From Glycine soja (lineage: Eukaryota; Streptophyta; Magnoliopsida; Fabales; Fabaceae): a DNA stretch of 64,000 nt. The number at the start of each line of letters is the position of its first letter. Position 1 is the first letter of the stretch. This document shows positions 32,570 to 44,819 of this stretch, piece after piece. The notes below the pieces were generated by a model. That model made no database searches and was not told the origin of the DNA. It was given only the letters and a program-made list of their open reading frames with translations. The DNA lies in assembly GCF_004193775.1 (NCBI RefSeq), contig NC_041002.1, positions 17,231,535-17,295,534 on the forward strand, in the 5' to 3' direction. The translations under genes and the position numbers were made by a program.

Positions 32570-32720
32570 AACGCTAAGTGAGTGCCTATCTCGCTAAGCC
32601 AATTATGCTGAAAAAAAATTTTGTTATCACTAGCTAAGCGCGGGCTGTTGGGCTAAGCCGGTGTGTTGTTTTTCCTAAGGCGCGCTAAGCGAGCTGCGTC
32701 TCGCTAAGCGCACGTTGCCA
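32570..32720 (+). promoter_or_regulatory. CGCTAAGCG palindrome cluster upstream of the env-position ORF
   Basis: Five or so variants of (C)GCTAAGCG(AG) lie here, followed by AT-rich sequence and an acceptor-like TATCGTAG just before ATG 32797. The same motif dominates the LTR-like segment 33210-33430. Regulatory role inferred. Confidence 0.5.
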
Positions 32721-32796
32721 ATTTTAGTTTTTAATTTCAGTTTTAATTTAAATAAACTTCTGGTCTAATAAAATGATGGTTCTTTTTTTATCGTAG

Positions 32797-32993
32797 ATGA
32801 CATCCAGGAAGAGGAAGAGCACTGCTTCTAGACCCACAGCTCAGTATGATACCAGGCGATTCCAATCTTTGGAAGCTTGGAATAGATACACTGACAACAT
32901 TCTCGGCTGGAATATCCTTCTGGAGAGAAATGTGAAGCTTTATCATACTGAGTTTGATGAGTTCAAGGTGGAGTTGGAAAGGCGTAATTTTTA
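32797..32993 (+). pseudogene. N-terminal part of env-position ORF (Athila-like), 5' piece
   Basis: MTSRKRKSTASRPTAQYDTR, then FQSLEAWNRYTDNILGWNIL and FDEFKVELERRNF. It parallels the start of Tat ORF3 (APRK..., YDSHRF, FQEEIGRRRW). The match is lost at the end of this piece and resumes at about 34394, so an insertion of ~1.4 kb separates the halves. Confidence 0.65.
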
Positions 32994-34393
32994 GTCGATG
33001 AATACAACTGACTTTTGTGTAAGAAATCTGTGCAAATTGTATCTAACTCCTCCTATTTATGGTTATTTTGTAGTGTTGTAATTACTTTTTGTTAAATATA
33101 GGTAATAAGTACATAGTTCTCCCATTTTGTGTATTTAATAATCATTTCCTTTCAATTTCAGGTTAATTAGGCACGTTTGTGAAGTGTTGATTTTTAACTT
33201 CTCACTAAGCCAATCTGCCGGCTAAGCGAGCCATCCGCTGAGCGCACCAATCTTGCGACTGAGCGCAAGGAAGAATCTGGAAGAAGGATGAGCTGGACAT
33301 ACGCACTAAGCAGGAGCTCATCTTGCTAAGCGCACCGCTTGCATGCATCCGCTAAGCGAGAAGACAAGCGCTAAGCCGAAATTCACTTATGCTCGCTAAG
33401 CGAGCCAAAGTTGCGCTAAGAGCGCAAGCTCCAACAAGGCCACCTATTTAAGCCTGAAATCAGAAATAGAGGAGGGAAGTTTGGGCTTTTCCTTGAGCTT
33501 TTGCATTTTTAGAGATTTCTAGAGAGAGAAAGGTCCAAGTTCCAGAGAGTTTTGAGAGCTTTTGCTGTGCGAAGACTGGCAGAGAACTGAGCTTGAAGAG
33601 GAAGCCATCCTGAAAGCATGAGATGAGTCTGTGAGTGATTGTGAGGATCTAGAGGTGGAGGAGACATCCCCACTACTTGTATTTCGTCAATCCTTCATTT
33701 TCTCTTCTCTTTGTTGTAAAGGAAGCTTCCCAGATATGGATTGCTAAATCCTTTGTTGGTTCTTCCTTGTAGGTACTTGATGTAAATACCTGCATATCTA
33801 TTTAATGATGTTTTATGTATTCTCTGTGCTATCAGTACGTCATTTTAGTGTGCTTTTGCCTTGATCACGTAGATGCATGCTTTGTTAGGATCATTCAACA
33901 ACGGGAACTAGTCTGATTCTTAGAACTTGATAGGACAGGGCTAGTTTATCCTATTATCACAAGGGATCGGGGTACAGTAACCTAGTTGTTTGTATGTTTG
34001 TCTTAATGTTTTTTTGGTCATGTTTAGTCCAACAAGAGGAATCTGAGGATGATGCTTGATCAGGATTAGGCTAGACAAGGGATCGAGGTTTAGCATTTCA
34101 GGAGACACCATATAACACATGAGCATTGTTAAGTAAAGAATATCCTTATAAAATCAGGCACCTAATAAGAAAACCAACACGTTGTCTTCTTGTCTATACA
34201 CATCATTACTCACGTGATATTTCTTTTTAATAGTTAGTTTACATACCTGATCATAGTTTACACATATATTTTCATACTAGACACCTATTCACTGAATATA
34301 GCTTTACCAAGCAACACAAGTTACCTGAGAGTTTGATACTCGGTTCTTACCATTTTATACTACTTGCGCGATCCGGTGCACTTTCCGAGTTCA
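32994..34393 (+). mobile_element. LTR-like insertion with CGCTAAGCG palindromes
   Basis: Splits the env-position ORF. Contains GCTCGCTAAGCGAGC (33391-33405) and several CGCTAAGCG variants, a TATTTAAG box at 33445-33452, a GA/CT-rich leader, and an end reading gcgatccggtgcactttccga (to about 34382) that is typical of legume Athila-like LTRs. I could not fix TG/CA ends or a target-site duplication, so the boundaries come from where the ORF homology breaks. Confidence 0.6.
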
Positions 34394-35693
34394 AACAATA
34401 ATCTACACAAACGCCTTGCCAACCTCCAAGATGGAAGCATAGATGTAGCTATGGTGAATGAGTTATATGCTAATATATACAGCCCAGAGGATCAAGCTTC
34501 TAAACAAGCTAGAGTAAGAGGACATCTGGTTAAGATCGATGCGGACAGGCAGAATGAATTTCCTCAGACTCTAGTGGTGTTTGAGGAGGGGGAATCTTTA
34601 CCCACCTACTCTAGATTTTGCAGTTGAGGACTAACCACCAGGAGCCAGGCTTTGTATTCCCTGCAAGGGGTTTGTTTTGAATGCTGAGGGCCACCCATGG
34701 AAACTTCTCATAAAAGATCTGATGACACTAGCTCAGACATAGAGTGTCTTCTCTTACTCCAACCTAGCTCCCACATCCCACACCTCATATTTGCATATGG
34801 ATAGAGCTAGGTTGGTCTATGGCTTGGTGACTAACATGGACATGAACATCAGAGCCCTTATCTCAGGTCAGATTTCTTCTATTGCTTAGAGCAACTCCTC
34901 TAGGCTCAGATTTCCAGCTTTGATCACTGCCCTATGCAGAGCTAGAGGAGTTACCTCTGACAATCTGACTTATGAGAGCCTGAGCCCGACCATTATCTTT
35001 GCCTACATTAAGAAAAACTGTTGAAATGTGGATGATCTAATAGTTAACTTCAGAGGGGCAAGGAAGGAAAGGGCTCGACCAGCTGATGTTCCTTCTTTTT
35101 CTACTCCACCAACTCCTTCCACTTCTACTACTCCTACACCAGCTCCTCCAGGCCCATCTGCTCAGGACTCTCAGCGCTTTGAATCCATGCTTTAAAGTCT
35201 TCATCAAGGACAAATTTTGTTAAAGCAGAGCTTGCAAGTTGTAGCTCCTACAGGATCTATTCTAACAGTGGAACAGTTTATGGTGAAGGTATCCTGGCCA
35301 GGAACCCTGCCTTCTCTTGAGAGAGAAGGTGGGGGTCCCAGTGCTCAGGTACCTTAGCAGGTACAAGATGCATCTTCTGAGGCCACCATCCCTAAGCCAT
35401 TCATTTTTGAAGCAGGTGAGACACAGATAAGGCAAGAGGCTGCTACTCCAGAGAGATCACCACAGATTTCACCAGATCCACCCTCTCCAGTGGTGGATCA
35501 ATCTTCTCTTCAACAGCCAGCAGACCCTCCTACACCAGTGCATGAGATGCCAACAGACCCATCTACACCATTACTTGATCTTCCAGAGGACCCTTCTACA
35601 CCAGTCCTGGGATTGACTACCACTCCTGTGCTACATCTTACAGATGAGGAGGACACTCAGGATGAGGATACTCAGTCACTGGACCTGTCATAG
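34394..35693 (+). pseudogene. Env-position ORF (Athila-like), 3' piece
   Basis: Resumes the ORF: RLANLQDGSIDVAMVNELYA, then RVRGHLVKIDAD and LVVFEEGE, aligning with EFYANAW...WVRGQWIPFDAD...PLVLEEG of Tat ORF3. Later RFPALITALCRARGV and TIIFAYIKKNC match GFPALITGLY and RAFIEKYC. The tail is Pro/Ser/Thr-rich and acidic (35080-35693). Interrupted by frameshifts and stops (for example near 34625 and TAG around 34888). Function unknown. Confidence 0.65.
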
Positions 35694-36818
35694 GAATTTT
35701 AAATTCCTATTTTTGTTTTGATGACAATTATGATTATTATAATTATGCCTTTAGTACACTTTTTGTTGTGATATGGGTTTATACTTTTGATTATGAATAA
35801 TAGTATGCAAGTCCTGATGCATATAGAACAGTCTAACTTGACTCCTTCCACTTTCTTCTTCTTCTTCCTTAGCTTCTCACATTTTTCTCTACTATTTGAT
35901 CGTTTTTTTCAGTTTCAAAGACATGACAATTTATAGAAAAGAGTCAAAAGGTGTAAAGAAATTTGCCCAAGCGAGCCAGGCTAGTTGGTTGCTTAAGCCG
36001 AAAGTAATTTGATTAGTCCAGGTGAGCTGGTTGCTATCCTGGGTGAATGGATGTCTGAAATCTTGGAAAATGACCATTTTTTCCTTCCTTTACATTTGGT
36101 TAATGGGTTTAACAAACAACCATCAAAACCTACAGAATCATGGATGAATCTTTCATATTTAAACAAAAATATTAGTAAATGTTTAATATATATAAAACAA
36201 CTAGATTTAAGGAAAGTTTATAAGAAAACTATTATAATCGAAAGATAAGTGCCTAACATTTTAATCCTAAAATAATTGAAATATGACACTTATCAATAAC
36301 AATTTAGACTCACCTTATATATTGAGCTAGATACATCATGGCTCACCTTGAAGTCTATTATAATTATAAAAACTTCTTAGTTCTCATACAGAAACAATAA
36401 TCTTGAAAGCTCTTTTACATTCGCATAATTGATTTCAATGACAATATTTACTCTCGTATTGTTTTGTTAGTTGTGAATACTAGTGTTTTCATTTTAATAT
36501 ATGGTAAAGTTGCTCTGGTTAAGTAGAATATATATGCGAGTGCCAAAGTTACAAAACCTACAATAAAACTAATTCCAACAGCTTGTTTCCTAACATACAA
36601 AAACATTCAATTAGCATATAAAGATTTCACTCCACAAGCATATCCAATAATGAATCATATAATTTCCTTTTCTACTCCTACAACATCTGGACCGCCCTTT
36701 CTCATCATTGCTGCAAACTCTGCATAATTAATTCTTCCATCTTGAAAGGATACAAAAAATAGAACCAAAAGCCTATTAACATAAGAAAAAAATTGCCTCA
36801 AGTACCTTTAGAGAGAAA
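35694..36818. other. AT-rich noncoding sequence
   Basis: Probably 3' noncoding sequence of the element above; short scraps such as gcccaagcgagcc (35965) echo the legume LTR palindromes. No gene recognised. Confidence 0.5.
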
Positions 36819-36823
36819 GGTTT

Positions 36824-38516
36824 TGTTGGATCGAGTGGCCTCAGAATAATTAAGAAGGGGGGGGGGGTTTGAATTAATTATTCCTAAACCTTTACTAAAT
36901 AAAAAATTACTCTTCTAAGGCTTTTACTAAATTGTTAAGAGAATGAGGACTAGAAGAGAAACTTAACAGAAAGTAAAAGCGGAAATTAAATGCATAGCGG
37001 AAAGTGAAAGAGTAGGGAAGAAGGAAACAAACACACAAGAGTTTTTATACTGGTTCGGCAACAACCCGTGCCTACATCCAGTCCCCAAGCGACCTGCGGT
37101 CCTTGAGATTTCTTTCAACCTTGTAAAAATGCTTTTACAAGCAAAGATCCACAAGGGATGTACCCTCCCTTGTTCTCTTTGAAACCCTAGTGGATGTACC
37201 CTCCACTAGAACTGATCCACAAGAGATGTACCCTCTCTTGTTCTCAGTCAAACCCAAGTAGATGTACCCTCTACTTGTACCACAAAGGATGCACCCTCCA
37301 ATGTGTTAAGACAAAGATCTCAGGCTGTTAAACATTTGATACTTTGTGAATGGGGATACAAAAGAATTCTTAGGCGGTTAGTCCTTTGAACACTTTTGTA
37401 TAAGGGAAAGGGAAGAATCAAAAGAATTCTCAGACTGTGTCGTTTTGAATTCTTTGACAAGGGAAAAGGGAGACACAAAAGAATTCAGACAGTTAGTCCT
37501 TTGTTCTTTTGGAAAAGGGAGAAGAGAGACACAAAAAGAATTCAGGCGGTTAGTCCTTGGTGAATTCTTTTTGGCAAAGGGAAAAGAGAATGAAAAGATG
37601 AATAGCACAAGTTTTCAAGGTTTAGAAAACCAGAAAACTTTGGAAAGCTTTTGGTACAAAGAAGAAGAAGAAGTTCAAAGAGATTCAAGGCTTGTAAATG
37701 ATTGAAAGAGATTGATTGGAAAAGTATTCAAGATTATTGAAAAATGCAAAACAAAGCCTTGCTTTTATAGACTCTTCATGTCTGGTCAAGACAACCATTA
37801 GAAGAGTTATAACTTTTAGAAAAACTTAAAACCAATTTGAAAAAGTCAAAAACCATTTGAAGAGTTACATCTTTTGATTTTATTCAGAAACAATCACTGG
37901 TAATCAATTACCAAATCAGTGTAATCGATTACACAAAGATTTTATGTGAAAGGATGTGACTCTTCACATTTGAATTTGAATTTCAACGTTCAAAGGCAGT
38001 GGTAATCGATTACAAAAACATTGTAATCGATTACAGCTTTTTGAAATTAATTGGAACGTTGTAAATTCAATTTGAAAACTTTTTCAAAACAATTTTGCTA
38101 TTGGTAATCGATTACAAAAATCTGGTAATCGATTACCAGAGAGTAAAAACTCTTTGGTAAACATGTTTTGAGAAAAATCATGTGCTACTCAGTTTTTGAG
38201 AAAAACTTTTTATACTTATCTTGATTAAGCCTTCTCTTGATTCTTGAATCTTGAGTCTTGAATCTTGATCTTGATTCTTGAGATCTTGAACCTTGAATCT
38301 TGATTCTTGACTCTAAACTTTCTTCTTGAGTCTTGAATTCTTCTTGATTCTTATCTTGAACTCTTGAATTCTTCTTGATTCACTTGAGTTATTCTTTGAT
38401 TGATCATTGAGCTTTTTGTCATCTCCTTTGTCATCATCTTTTGTTATCATCAAAACACCTTTGAATCACCTTTGATTCACCATGAAGCTTTGCTTCTACA
38501 ATGCTTTGCTTCTACA
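36824..38516 (-). mobile_element. Solo Sirevirus LTR with target-site duplication
   Basis: 1693 bp, homologous to the LTRs at 43124 and 52111 in reverse orientation. Left end TGTTGGATCGAGTGGCC, right end ...TTCTACA. The direct repeat GGTTT flanks it (36819-36823, 38517-38521). The right end carries a 16-bp tandem duplication (atgctttgcttctaca, 38501-38516) inside the duplicated target, so the extra unit predates or accompanied insertion. Contains an 11-12-nt G-run (36848), the TATACTGGTTCGGC block (37048), four aggatgtaccctcc-type short repeats (37150-37300), palindromes (37890-38145) and TATAAAAG on the minus strand (37762-37769). Confidence 0.92.
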
Positions 38517-38521
38517 GGTTT

Positions 38522-40200
38522 CCTAGATAATTTCATTCATATATTATAAAAGCCTTACAGTTTAGTGTCTACATTAGTTTTACACTTATGAAGAATACTA
38601 AAAACCCAAGGACTTGAGATACCATTATTAAGAAAAAAAAATGCTATAGCATTTAAAATCTACCCCAAAATCAGAAATATAGATTAATAGCTCTATAATG
38701 TTGAGAATTTTGCAATACAAGTACATAAGAAACAAAGAAGAAGAAATCAAAATTCCTTAGAACTAAAATAAAATTGATTTTAACTAAAGACACATTCAAT
38801 GGTAGAAAATCAAAATTTGCTCTGAATAGGAAATTCTTATGTAGTCTTTAATCCTGATGGATGACTTTTAACAGAATCAAGAAAGTAAAAACATCTTTCA
38901 CTTTAACTAATTTTAGAGATAATAAGTTCATGTGATGTCATAAACTTTATCGTTAAACTAAAAAGGGAATCAACAATGAAGTTGCTAGTTAAACTATGCA
39001 GGGTGACAACAATCACATCAACATCTACAAGTGATTTTGCTAACACATTTATAGGAACTTGCGTTATCTTAATCAATCTCATTGATTAACTTGGAATGTA
39101 GCCACTACCATCTTAATCAAAATAAGCAAAAGCAGCAACCAAATTATCTTCTCTTTCCATTTTAATTATACACACACACATGTACAGAAATAGAAAATAC
39201 TTGACCATCATTCATTTAAGATTAAGAAGCTCTTGGGCGTGGTTGGTCTAGTAAATTTGTGATATATTGTGACTTATGAGCATTGGCCAATATGTAGGGA
39301 AGGGATAGGGTTGTGTTTGTGTTGTGTCGTGTGTGTCTATTTTTCTTTCAATGTTCTTAAAGGTCAATATCATTATAGCAGTATGTTTTTTTTTTTACTA
39401 CTTTTTATTCTTCTCATTTTAATATGTTGCATTTATGATTTGTTATAGGTTAATGTTATTGTAATTTGTTGCAAGTTTTACTTGGAAGGCTATAGCTTTT
39501 GATTTGTTCTATAGCTACTTAGTGAGGACTCTCTTCTTGACCCTATATGTTTAAGTAAAAGAAAAATATTTAGTACTCTTTTCTAGATGCAAAAATTGAC
39601 TAGCTTCATGGATTGTTAAATGTAGTACTAGTTGTACTTGATTGGTGTATCTCTCATTTAAGTAGACGGTTTGATATGATTTAACTTGTAGGCTTTTTTT
39701 GCTTTTCTATCTGCAGACCATCATCACCATAATGATTGATATTGTTAGTGATCATCTTTTTAGGTACAAATGTCTTTCATACACTTTTCAAGCTCTTTTT
39801 TCTTATGAATACTTTTATAACTTGTTTGTGTGATTAATGACTGTTGTTTTATATACAAGTTATGCTCATTATGAGTGAAGCTTCATGAATTTTCAATTTG
39901 GACAATTTGCTAAGTTAAGTCTCTTTTCTTAAATTTGATGAAATTTTGGTATAGTGCATTTTGGTTGGTTCTCCGAGTGCATACTTGATTTTAGTGGAAT
40001 TGATGTCACCGCATTTATGTCATGTACTTGGAGATCAAACCGAAATGCTTCCGGAATTTTGTCAAATCTAAGAAAAGATACTTAACCTATGCATATGAAT
40101 CTAGTATAAAAAGATATCTTCTTGAATGGGATAGGGCCACACCTTTAATGAAAATAGTTAGGTCTTCATGCATCGAATAAACCTTGTACCCGACGCACAA
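38522..40200. other. AT-rich sequence without recognisable genes
   Basis: Low-complexity intergenic or CACTA 5' sequence. A short CA run at 39169. No coding pattern supported. Confidence 0.5.
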
Positions 40201-40204
40201 AAGA

Positions 40205-41607
40205 GGAAAGATGGATTGAAGTTGGATGAGTCCAAGTCGCATGAGCCCTATGTATGAGAACAGGGTTGAACAATTCTTGGAAGTTGCATTGGAAAGAATT
40301 CGACCAGATAAGGATTTGAAATATTTTTTCCTTGTATTAACTGTTTGAATGGGAGACGATAAGTAGTAGACGACACACGAGTACATCTTCTCTTTGATGG
40401 GATTAAAAAGAATTATACAACATGGATATGGCATGGTGAATTGATAGACATGCAAAGGGCATCCCATGCTAAGCAAGTTGATATAGAAATGAGAGATCGA
40501 TTAGAGGACATGATTCATGATCTTGTACAAGATTCTTTTCAGCAAGCTCACGCCCCTTTATATGATACACTAGAAAGTGATTCAAAGAAGACTTTGCATC
40601 TAGGGTGCAAGAAGTCATTGACACTGTTGTCAGCGATGTTAAGTCTAGTTAATGTGAAGGCTAGATATGGGTGGAGTGACAAAAGCTTCACTTTGTTGTC
40701 GAAGGTAGTGCAGGGTATGCTTCCCAAAGAAAACACATTGCCAAAAAGTTACTACGAGGAAAAAAAGATATTGTGTCGGAAGGGTATGGAGTATTAGAAA
40801 ATTCATGCATGCCCTAATGATTTTCTTAAACAAAAGTTAGTGGAGGGAAAAAAACAATTGAAGCAGCCCAATCTGGGAGCACTGAAGCAATCATTGACCC
40901 TCCATCTCTCATTAGAAGACATGCAAAGTGGAAGATGGCTCGCACAAAAAAATCGAGTCAGATGACATCTGAGGCAGCATGCCAAATTGCTGATAGGATT
41001 ATAAGTTAATTTCAAGTTTCAATTGTCTCTATATAATAATAACAATAGTAAATAAACAATTTCATATTTTGTTGGTTGCAGGATTCCCTAGAAGAGCAGT
41101 CCGCACAAGGTAGCTTTGTAGCCCATGGATGTCAGGATGTACTGACTACTGTCATTGGGTGACCAGAGCACCCTGACTGTGTCCGTGCTGTTGGAGCCGA
41201 AGTGATGATCAAGCAATACTTTGGACCAGCTTCAGTAGGCTCTTGCACATCTACATCGATAAGCCCAGAAGAGTTGGATCGTCTGAAATAAAATATTAAA
41301 AAGTAGCTAACATAGAATATCAGGGACGAGCTAGAATAGTCAATCACTAAAAAAGTGACGAGACAACTAATGTTGTCCTTCAGGCTTGTACACCCTGTTG
41401 AGCCAGAGGTAGCTCTATCCTATGCTCATGTTAGCACAAAGGGAAGCTATGTTGATCCCTTGGGGAAGGACCCGGACACTGATGCATTAGATAGGCGTGG
41501 GTTGTATGTTGATGACAATCCTCCCTGCTTGATTGCCCTTGGAACAGTTTATGAGGGGTTGGCAACCATGCACCATGTGCCTTTGGGCAATGATATGGTG
41601 AACATGG
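40205..41607 (+). pseudogene. CACTA (En/Spm) transposase-like pseudogene
   Basis: Starts with a degraded transposase-associated domain (MSPMYENRVEQFLEVALER near 40230-40300). Then RDRLEDMIHDLVQDSFQQAH, CKKSLTLLSAMLSLVNVKA, YGWSDKSFTLLSKVVQGMLP and CRKGMEY (40489-40797), the N-terminal half of TNPD-type proteins. After a deletion the C-terminal part follows: PPSLIRRHAKWKMARTKKS (40906-40965), EEQSAQGSFVAHG, VTRQLMLSF and STKGSYVDPLGKDPD to YEGLATMHHVPL. Several stops and frameshifts; the last piece breaks off at NMG (41607) at a solo LTR and resumes at 43057. Confidence 0.8.
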
Positions 41608-41612
41608 GTGTT

Positions 41613-43056
41613 TGAAAAAGATTATGGTACTCACAAACCAAGAGGGGGGTGAATTGGTTTTCAAAACAAAACGAACTTTTAAAACCAAAGTTACAAAAAC
41701 TTCTTTTGCATGGATCATATCACAAAACTTTGAAAAACCAAAAAAATTTAATACTGAATCAATCTACCCTTTACACAAGATCCTTTGTTAAAGTTATTTC
41801 TTTCACGAAGATATTTTCTTGAACCTTTAGTAAATTGACTAAGACTAGAATGAGAAAAAAAGATAAGAACAAGAGAAGAAGTACAAAACTTTTTATACTA
41901 GTTCACTCTGTATCACTAGAGAAGCTAATCCAGTTATCTAATCCAAATCCGAATTAGATTTTCACTATGCATATAGAGTTATTACAAGAAATCTCAAGCA
42001 ATCTCAGTTCCCACCCTTGAAAAAGAGACTTAGGCACCCAACACTAGGGTCCTCTATGAATAAGAGCCTAAGAGAAACCTACCTTTAGCCCAAACTAGAA
42101 ACACCTATTCTAGCATGCCTTCAAAAATTCATGGGCAAAAAGGAAATGTGTCAAACCATACACACAAAAAACTAGAGTCAAAGATAGACACAACCTGATC
42201 AATCCTTTTCACAAAACCTCGCTTGACTAAGAAAGTATCACAACTCACTTATCACAAAAAGATATTCATAATCAAAGATTAGAAGTTGTGAGTCACTGTT
42301 TCAAAGCATTTTTCTTCTCTTCTTTCTTTAACTAATATCAGCATGTGATCATAGCTTTCTTAGAAGCTCAATATGTTGTGTTATTAGAGAGAACACAAGG
42401 TGGCTATTTATAGAGAAAACAGTTATAATCGTTTCTAATCGATTAAATCTACAAGGTAATCGATTAATTCAATAAAGTAATTGATTAGATTATCTTTTTA
42501 ATCAATTAAAGTGTTCTTCCCAAAAGCAGGAAACAACTCAAGAAAAATGTAATCAATTAGATACTCAAAGTAATTGATTAAATTGTTCTTGTTCATTTCT
42601 AAAACACTTATAAAAAGAGAAGTAATCGATTATATCACATGGTAATCGATTAAAGTAGAGACTCCTGAATAAATTAGTCATTGTCTCAAAAACAACTATG
42701 TAATCGATTACGATAAGGATGTAATCGATTAAACCGATACAAGACATAACTTTGCATGCTTAAAAAAACTTGTGTAATCAATTATAATAAGGTTGTAATC
42801 GATTAAAACAAAGAGTTTTTCCCTTTGAAGAAATTTTCTAACTTTAGAAATTTTCTTCACACTCACACATGATGATGCATGATGCACAAATGATATGATA
42901 TAAACTAAGATGCAACATTCAGTATAACAAACAATACAAATGCCACTCAAGAGAGTTGGGCAAGTAAAAGACAAAACTTCTTCAAGCTCTTCTTCAAGCT
43001 TCAAGACCAAGTCTTCATGTTGCTCAATGCTCATGTTGCTCCCCCTATCTCTAACA
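41613..43056 (-). mobile_element. Solo Sirevirus-type LTR inside the CACTA pseudogene
   Basis: 1444 bp, minus orientation from TGTTAGAGATAGGGGG (right) to ...CTTTTTCA (left). Flanking repeats GTGTT (41608-41612) and ATGTT (43057-43061), one mismatch. Removing the element and one repeat restores the CACTA frame as N-M-G-V-E-E-V-R-D. It carries the tttatactagttcac block (41890) and many ATCGATT motifs, mostly in the variant TAATCGATTAAA (42420-42800). A different subfamily from the LTR at 43124. Confidence 0.8.
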
Positions 43057-43123
43057 ATGTTGAGGAAGTTCGAGATGTTGATGCTTGTGTGTCTATACCC
43101 ACTAAAGAGGTTCACTTAATGAG
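43057..43123 (+). pseudogene. CACTA pseudogene, continuation
   Basis: Reads VEEVRDVDACVSIPTKEVHL in the restored CACTA frame, then is cut by the Sirevirus element starting at 43124. Confidence 0.75.
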
Positions 43124-44769
43124 TGTAGAAGCAAGCTTCATTATGAATCAAGATTGATTCAAAGAAGTTTTGATGATAACAAAGGTGATGACAAAAAGCT
43201 CAAAAGTCAAGAACACTTCATGATAACAAAGATGATGATCTCAAGAATCAAAGAATGAGTTCAAGATTGAATCAAGAACACTTAAAGGTTCAAGAGGAAA
43301 TTTGATTTCAAGAATCAAGAATCAAGTTTCAAGATTCAAGTTCCAAGAATCAAGATCAAGATTCAAGACTCAAGACTCAAGATTCAAGAATCAAGAGAAG
43401 ACTTAATCAAGATAAGTATTAAAATTTTTTTTCAAAAACTGAGTAGCACATGAATTTTTCTCAAAACCTTTTACCAAAGAGTTTTTACTCTCTAGTAAAC
43501 GATTACCAGATTGTTGTAATTGATTACCAGTAGCAAAAAGGTTTTCAAAAAGCATTCAACTGAATTTACATCATTCCAATTGATTTCAAAATGTTGTAAT
43601 CGATTACAATGATTTGGTAATCGATTACCAGTGTGTTTGAACGTTGAAATTCAAATTCAAATGTGAAGAGTCACATCCTTTCACAAAAGAGCTTTGTGTA
43701 ATCGATTACACTGATTTGGTAATCGATTACCAGTGTGTTTTAACTTTTTTTTTAAATGGGTTTTTAAGATTTTTTAAAGGTCATAACTCTTCTAATGGTC
43801 CTCTTGACCAGACATGAAGAGTCTATAAAAGCAAGGCTTTGATTTGCATTTCAAGTATCTTTCCAATTCATTCTTTAGACAACAAACTTTTGCCAATTGA
43901 TTTCTGAGTCTCTTTGAACTTCTTCTTCTTTCTTTTGCCAAAAGCTTTCCAAAGTTTTCTGGTTTTCCAAACCTTGAAAACTCGTGCTATTCACCTTTTT
44001 CATTCCCTTCTCCCTTTGCCAAAAAGAATTCTCCAAGGACAAACCACCTGAATTCTTTTTGTGTCTCTCTTCTCCCTTTTCCAAAAGAACAAAGGACCAA
44101 CCGCCTGAATTCTTTTGTGTCTCCCTTCTCCCTTGTCAAAGAATTCAAAATGACACAGTCTGAGAATTCATTTGATTCTTTCCTTTCCCATATACAAAAG
44201 ATTTCAAAGGACTAACCGCCTGAGAATTCTTTTGTATCCCTATTCACAAAGTTTCAAAGGTTTAACCGCCTGAGAACTTTGTCTTAACGCATTGGAGGGT
44301 ACATCCTTTGCGGTACAAGTAGAGGGTACATCTACTTGGGTTGTTGACTGAGAACAAGAGAGGGTACATCTCTTGTGGATCAGTACTAGTGGAGGGTACA
44401 TCCACTAGGTTGTTCAAAGAGAACAAGGGAGGGTACATCCCTTGTGGATCTTTGCTTGTAATAGGATTTTTACAAGGTTGAAAAGAAATCTCAAGGACCG
44501 TAGGTCGCTTGGGGACTGGATGTAGGCACGGGTTGTTGCCGAACCAGTATAAAAACTCTTGTGTGTTTGTCTCCTTCTTCCCAACTCTTTTTATTTCCGC
44601 TGTGCACTTTAATTTCCGCTTTTATTTTTGGTTAAGTTTCTTTTATGTTCTTCATTTGCTTAACAACATAGTAAAAGCCTTAGAAGAGTAAATTTTTAAT
44701 TAGTAAAGGTTTAGGAATAATTAATTCAACTCCCCCTTCTTAATTATTCTGAGGCCACTTGATCCAACA
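43124..44769 (+). repeat. 5' LTR of the non-autonomous Sirevirus
   Basis: 1646 bp, TGTAGAAGCAAG to GATCCAACA. U3 has direct repeats of tcaagattcaaga type (43265-43395) and ATCGAT palindromes (43495-43735); TATAAAAG at 43824-43831; four gggtacatc...cttg short repeats (44290-44450); the tgttgccgaaccagtataaa block (44530). Confidence 0.92.
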
Positions 44770-44771
44770 AG

Positions 44772-44783
44772 TGGTATCAGAGC
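44772..44783 (+). promoter_or_regulatory. Primer-binding site, initiator-Met tRNA
   Basis: TGGTATCAGAGC, complementary to the 3' end of plant initiator tRNA-Met, two bases after the LTR. Confidence 0.95.
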
Positions 44784-44819
44784 AGGTATCTTGTAGAAAG
44801 TTTATCCACTTCAAGATTC

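Noticed and set aside
40205..43123. Active CACTA transposase or host gene
   Set aside because: Multiple stops, frameshifts, an internal deletion and two LTR-element insertions; no CACTA terminal repeats located.
44772..44783. tRNA gene fragment
   Set aside because: It is the 12-base primer-binding site complementary to initiator tRNA, next to an LTR; no tRNA body is present.
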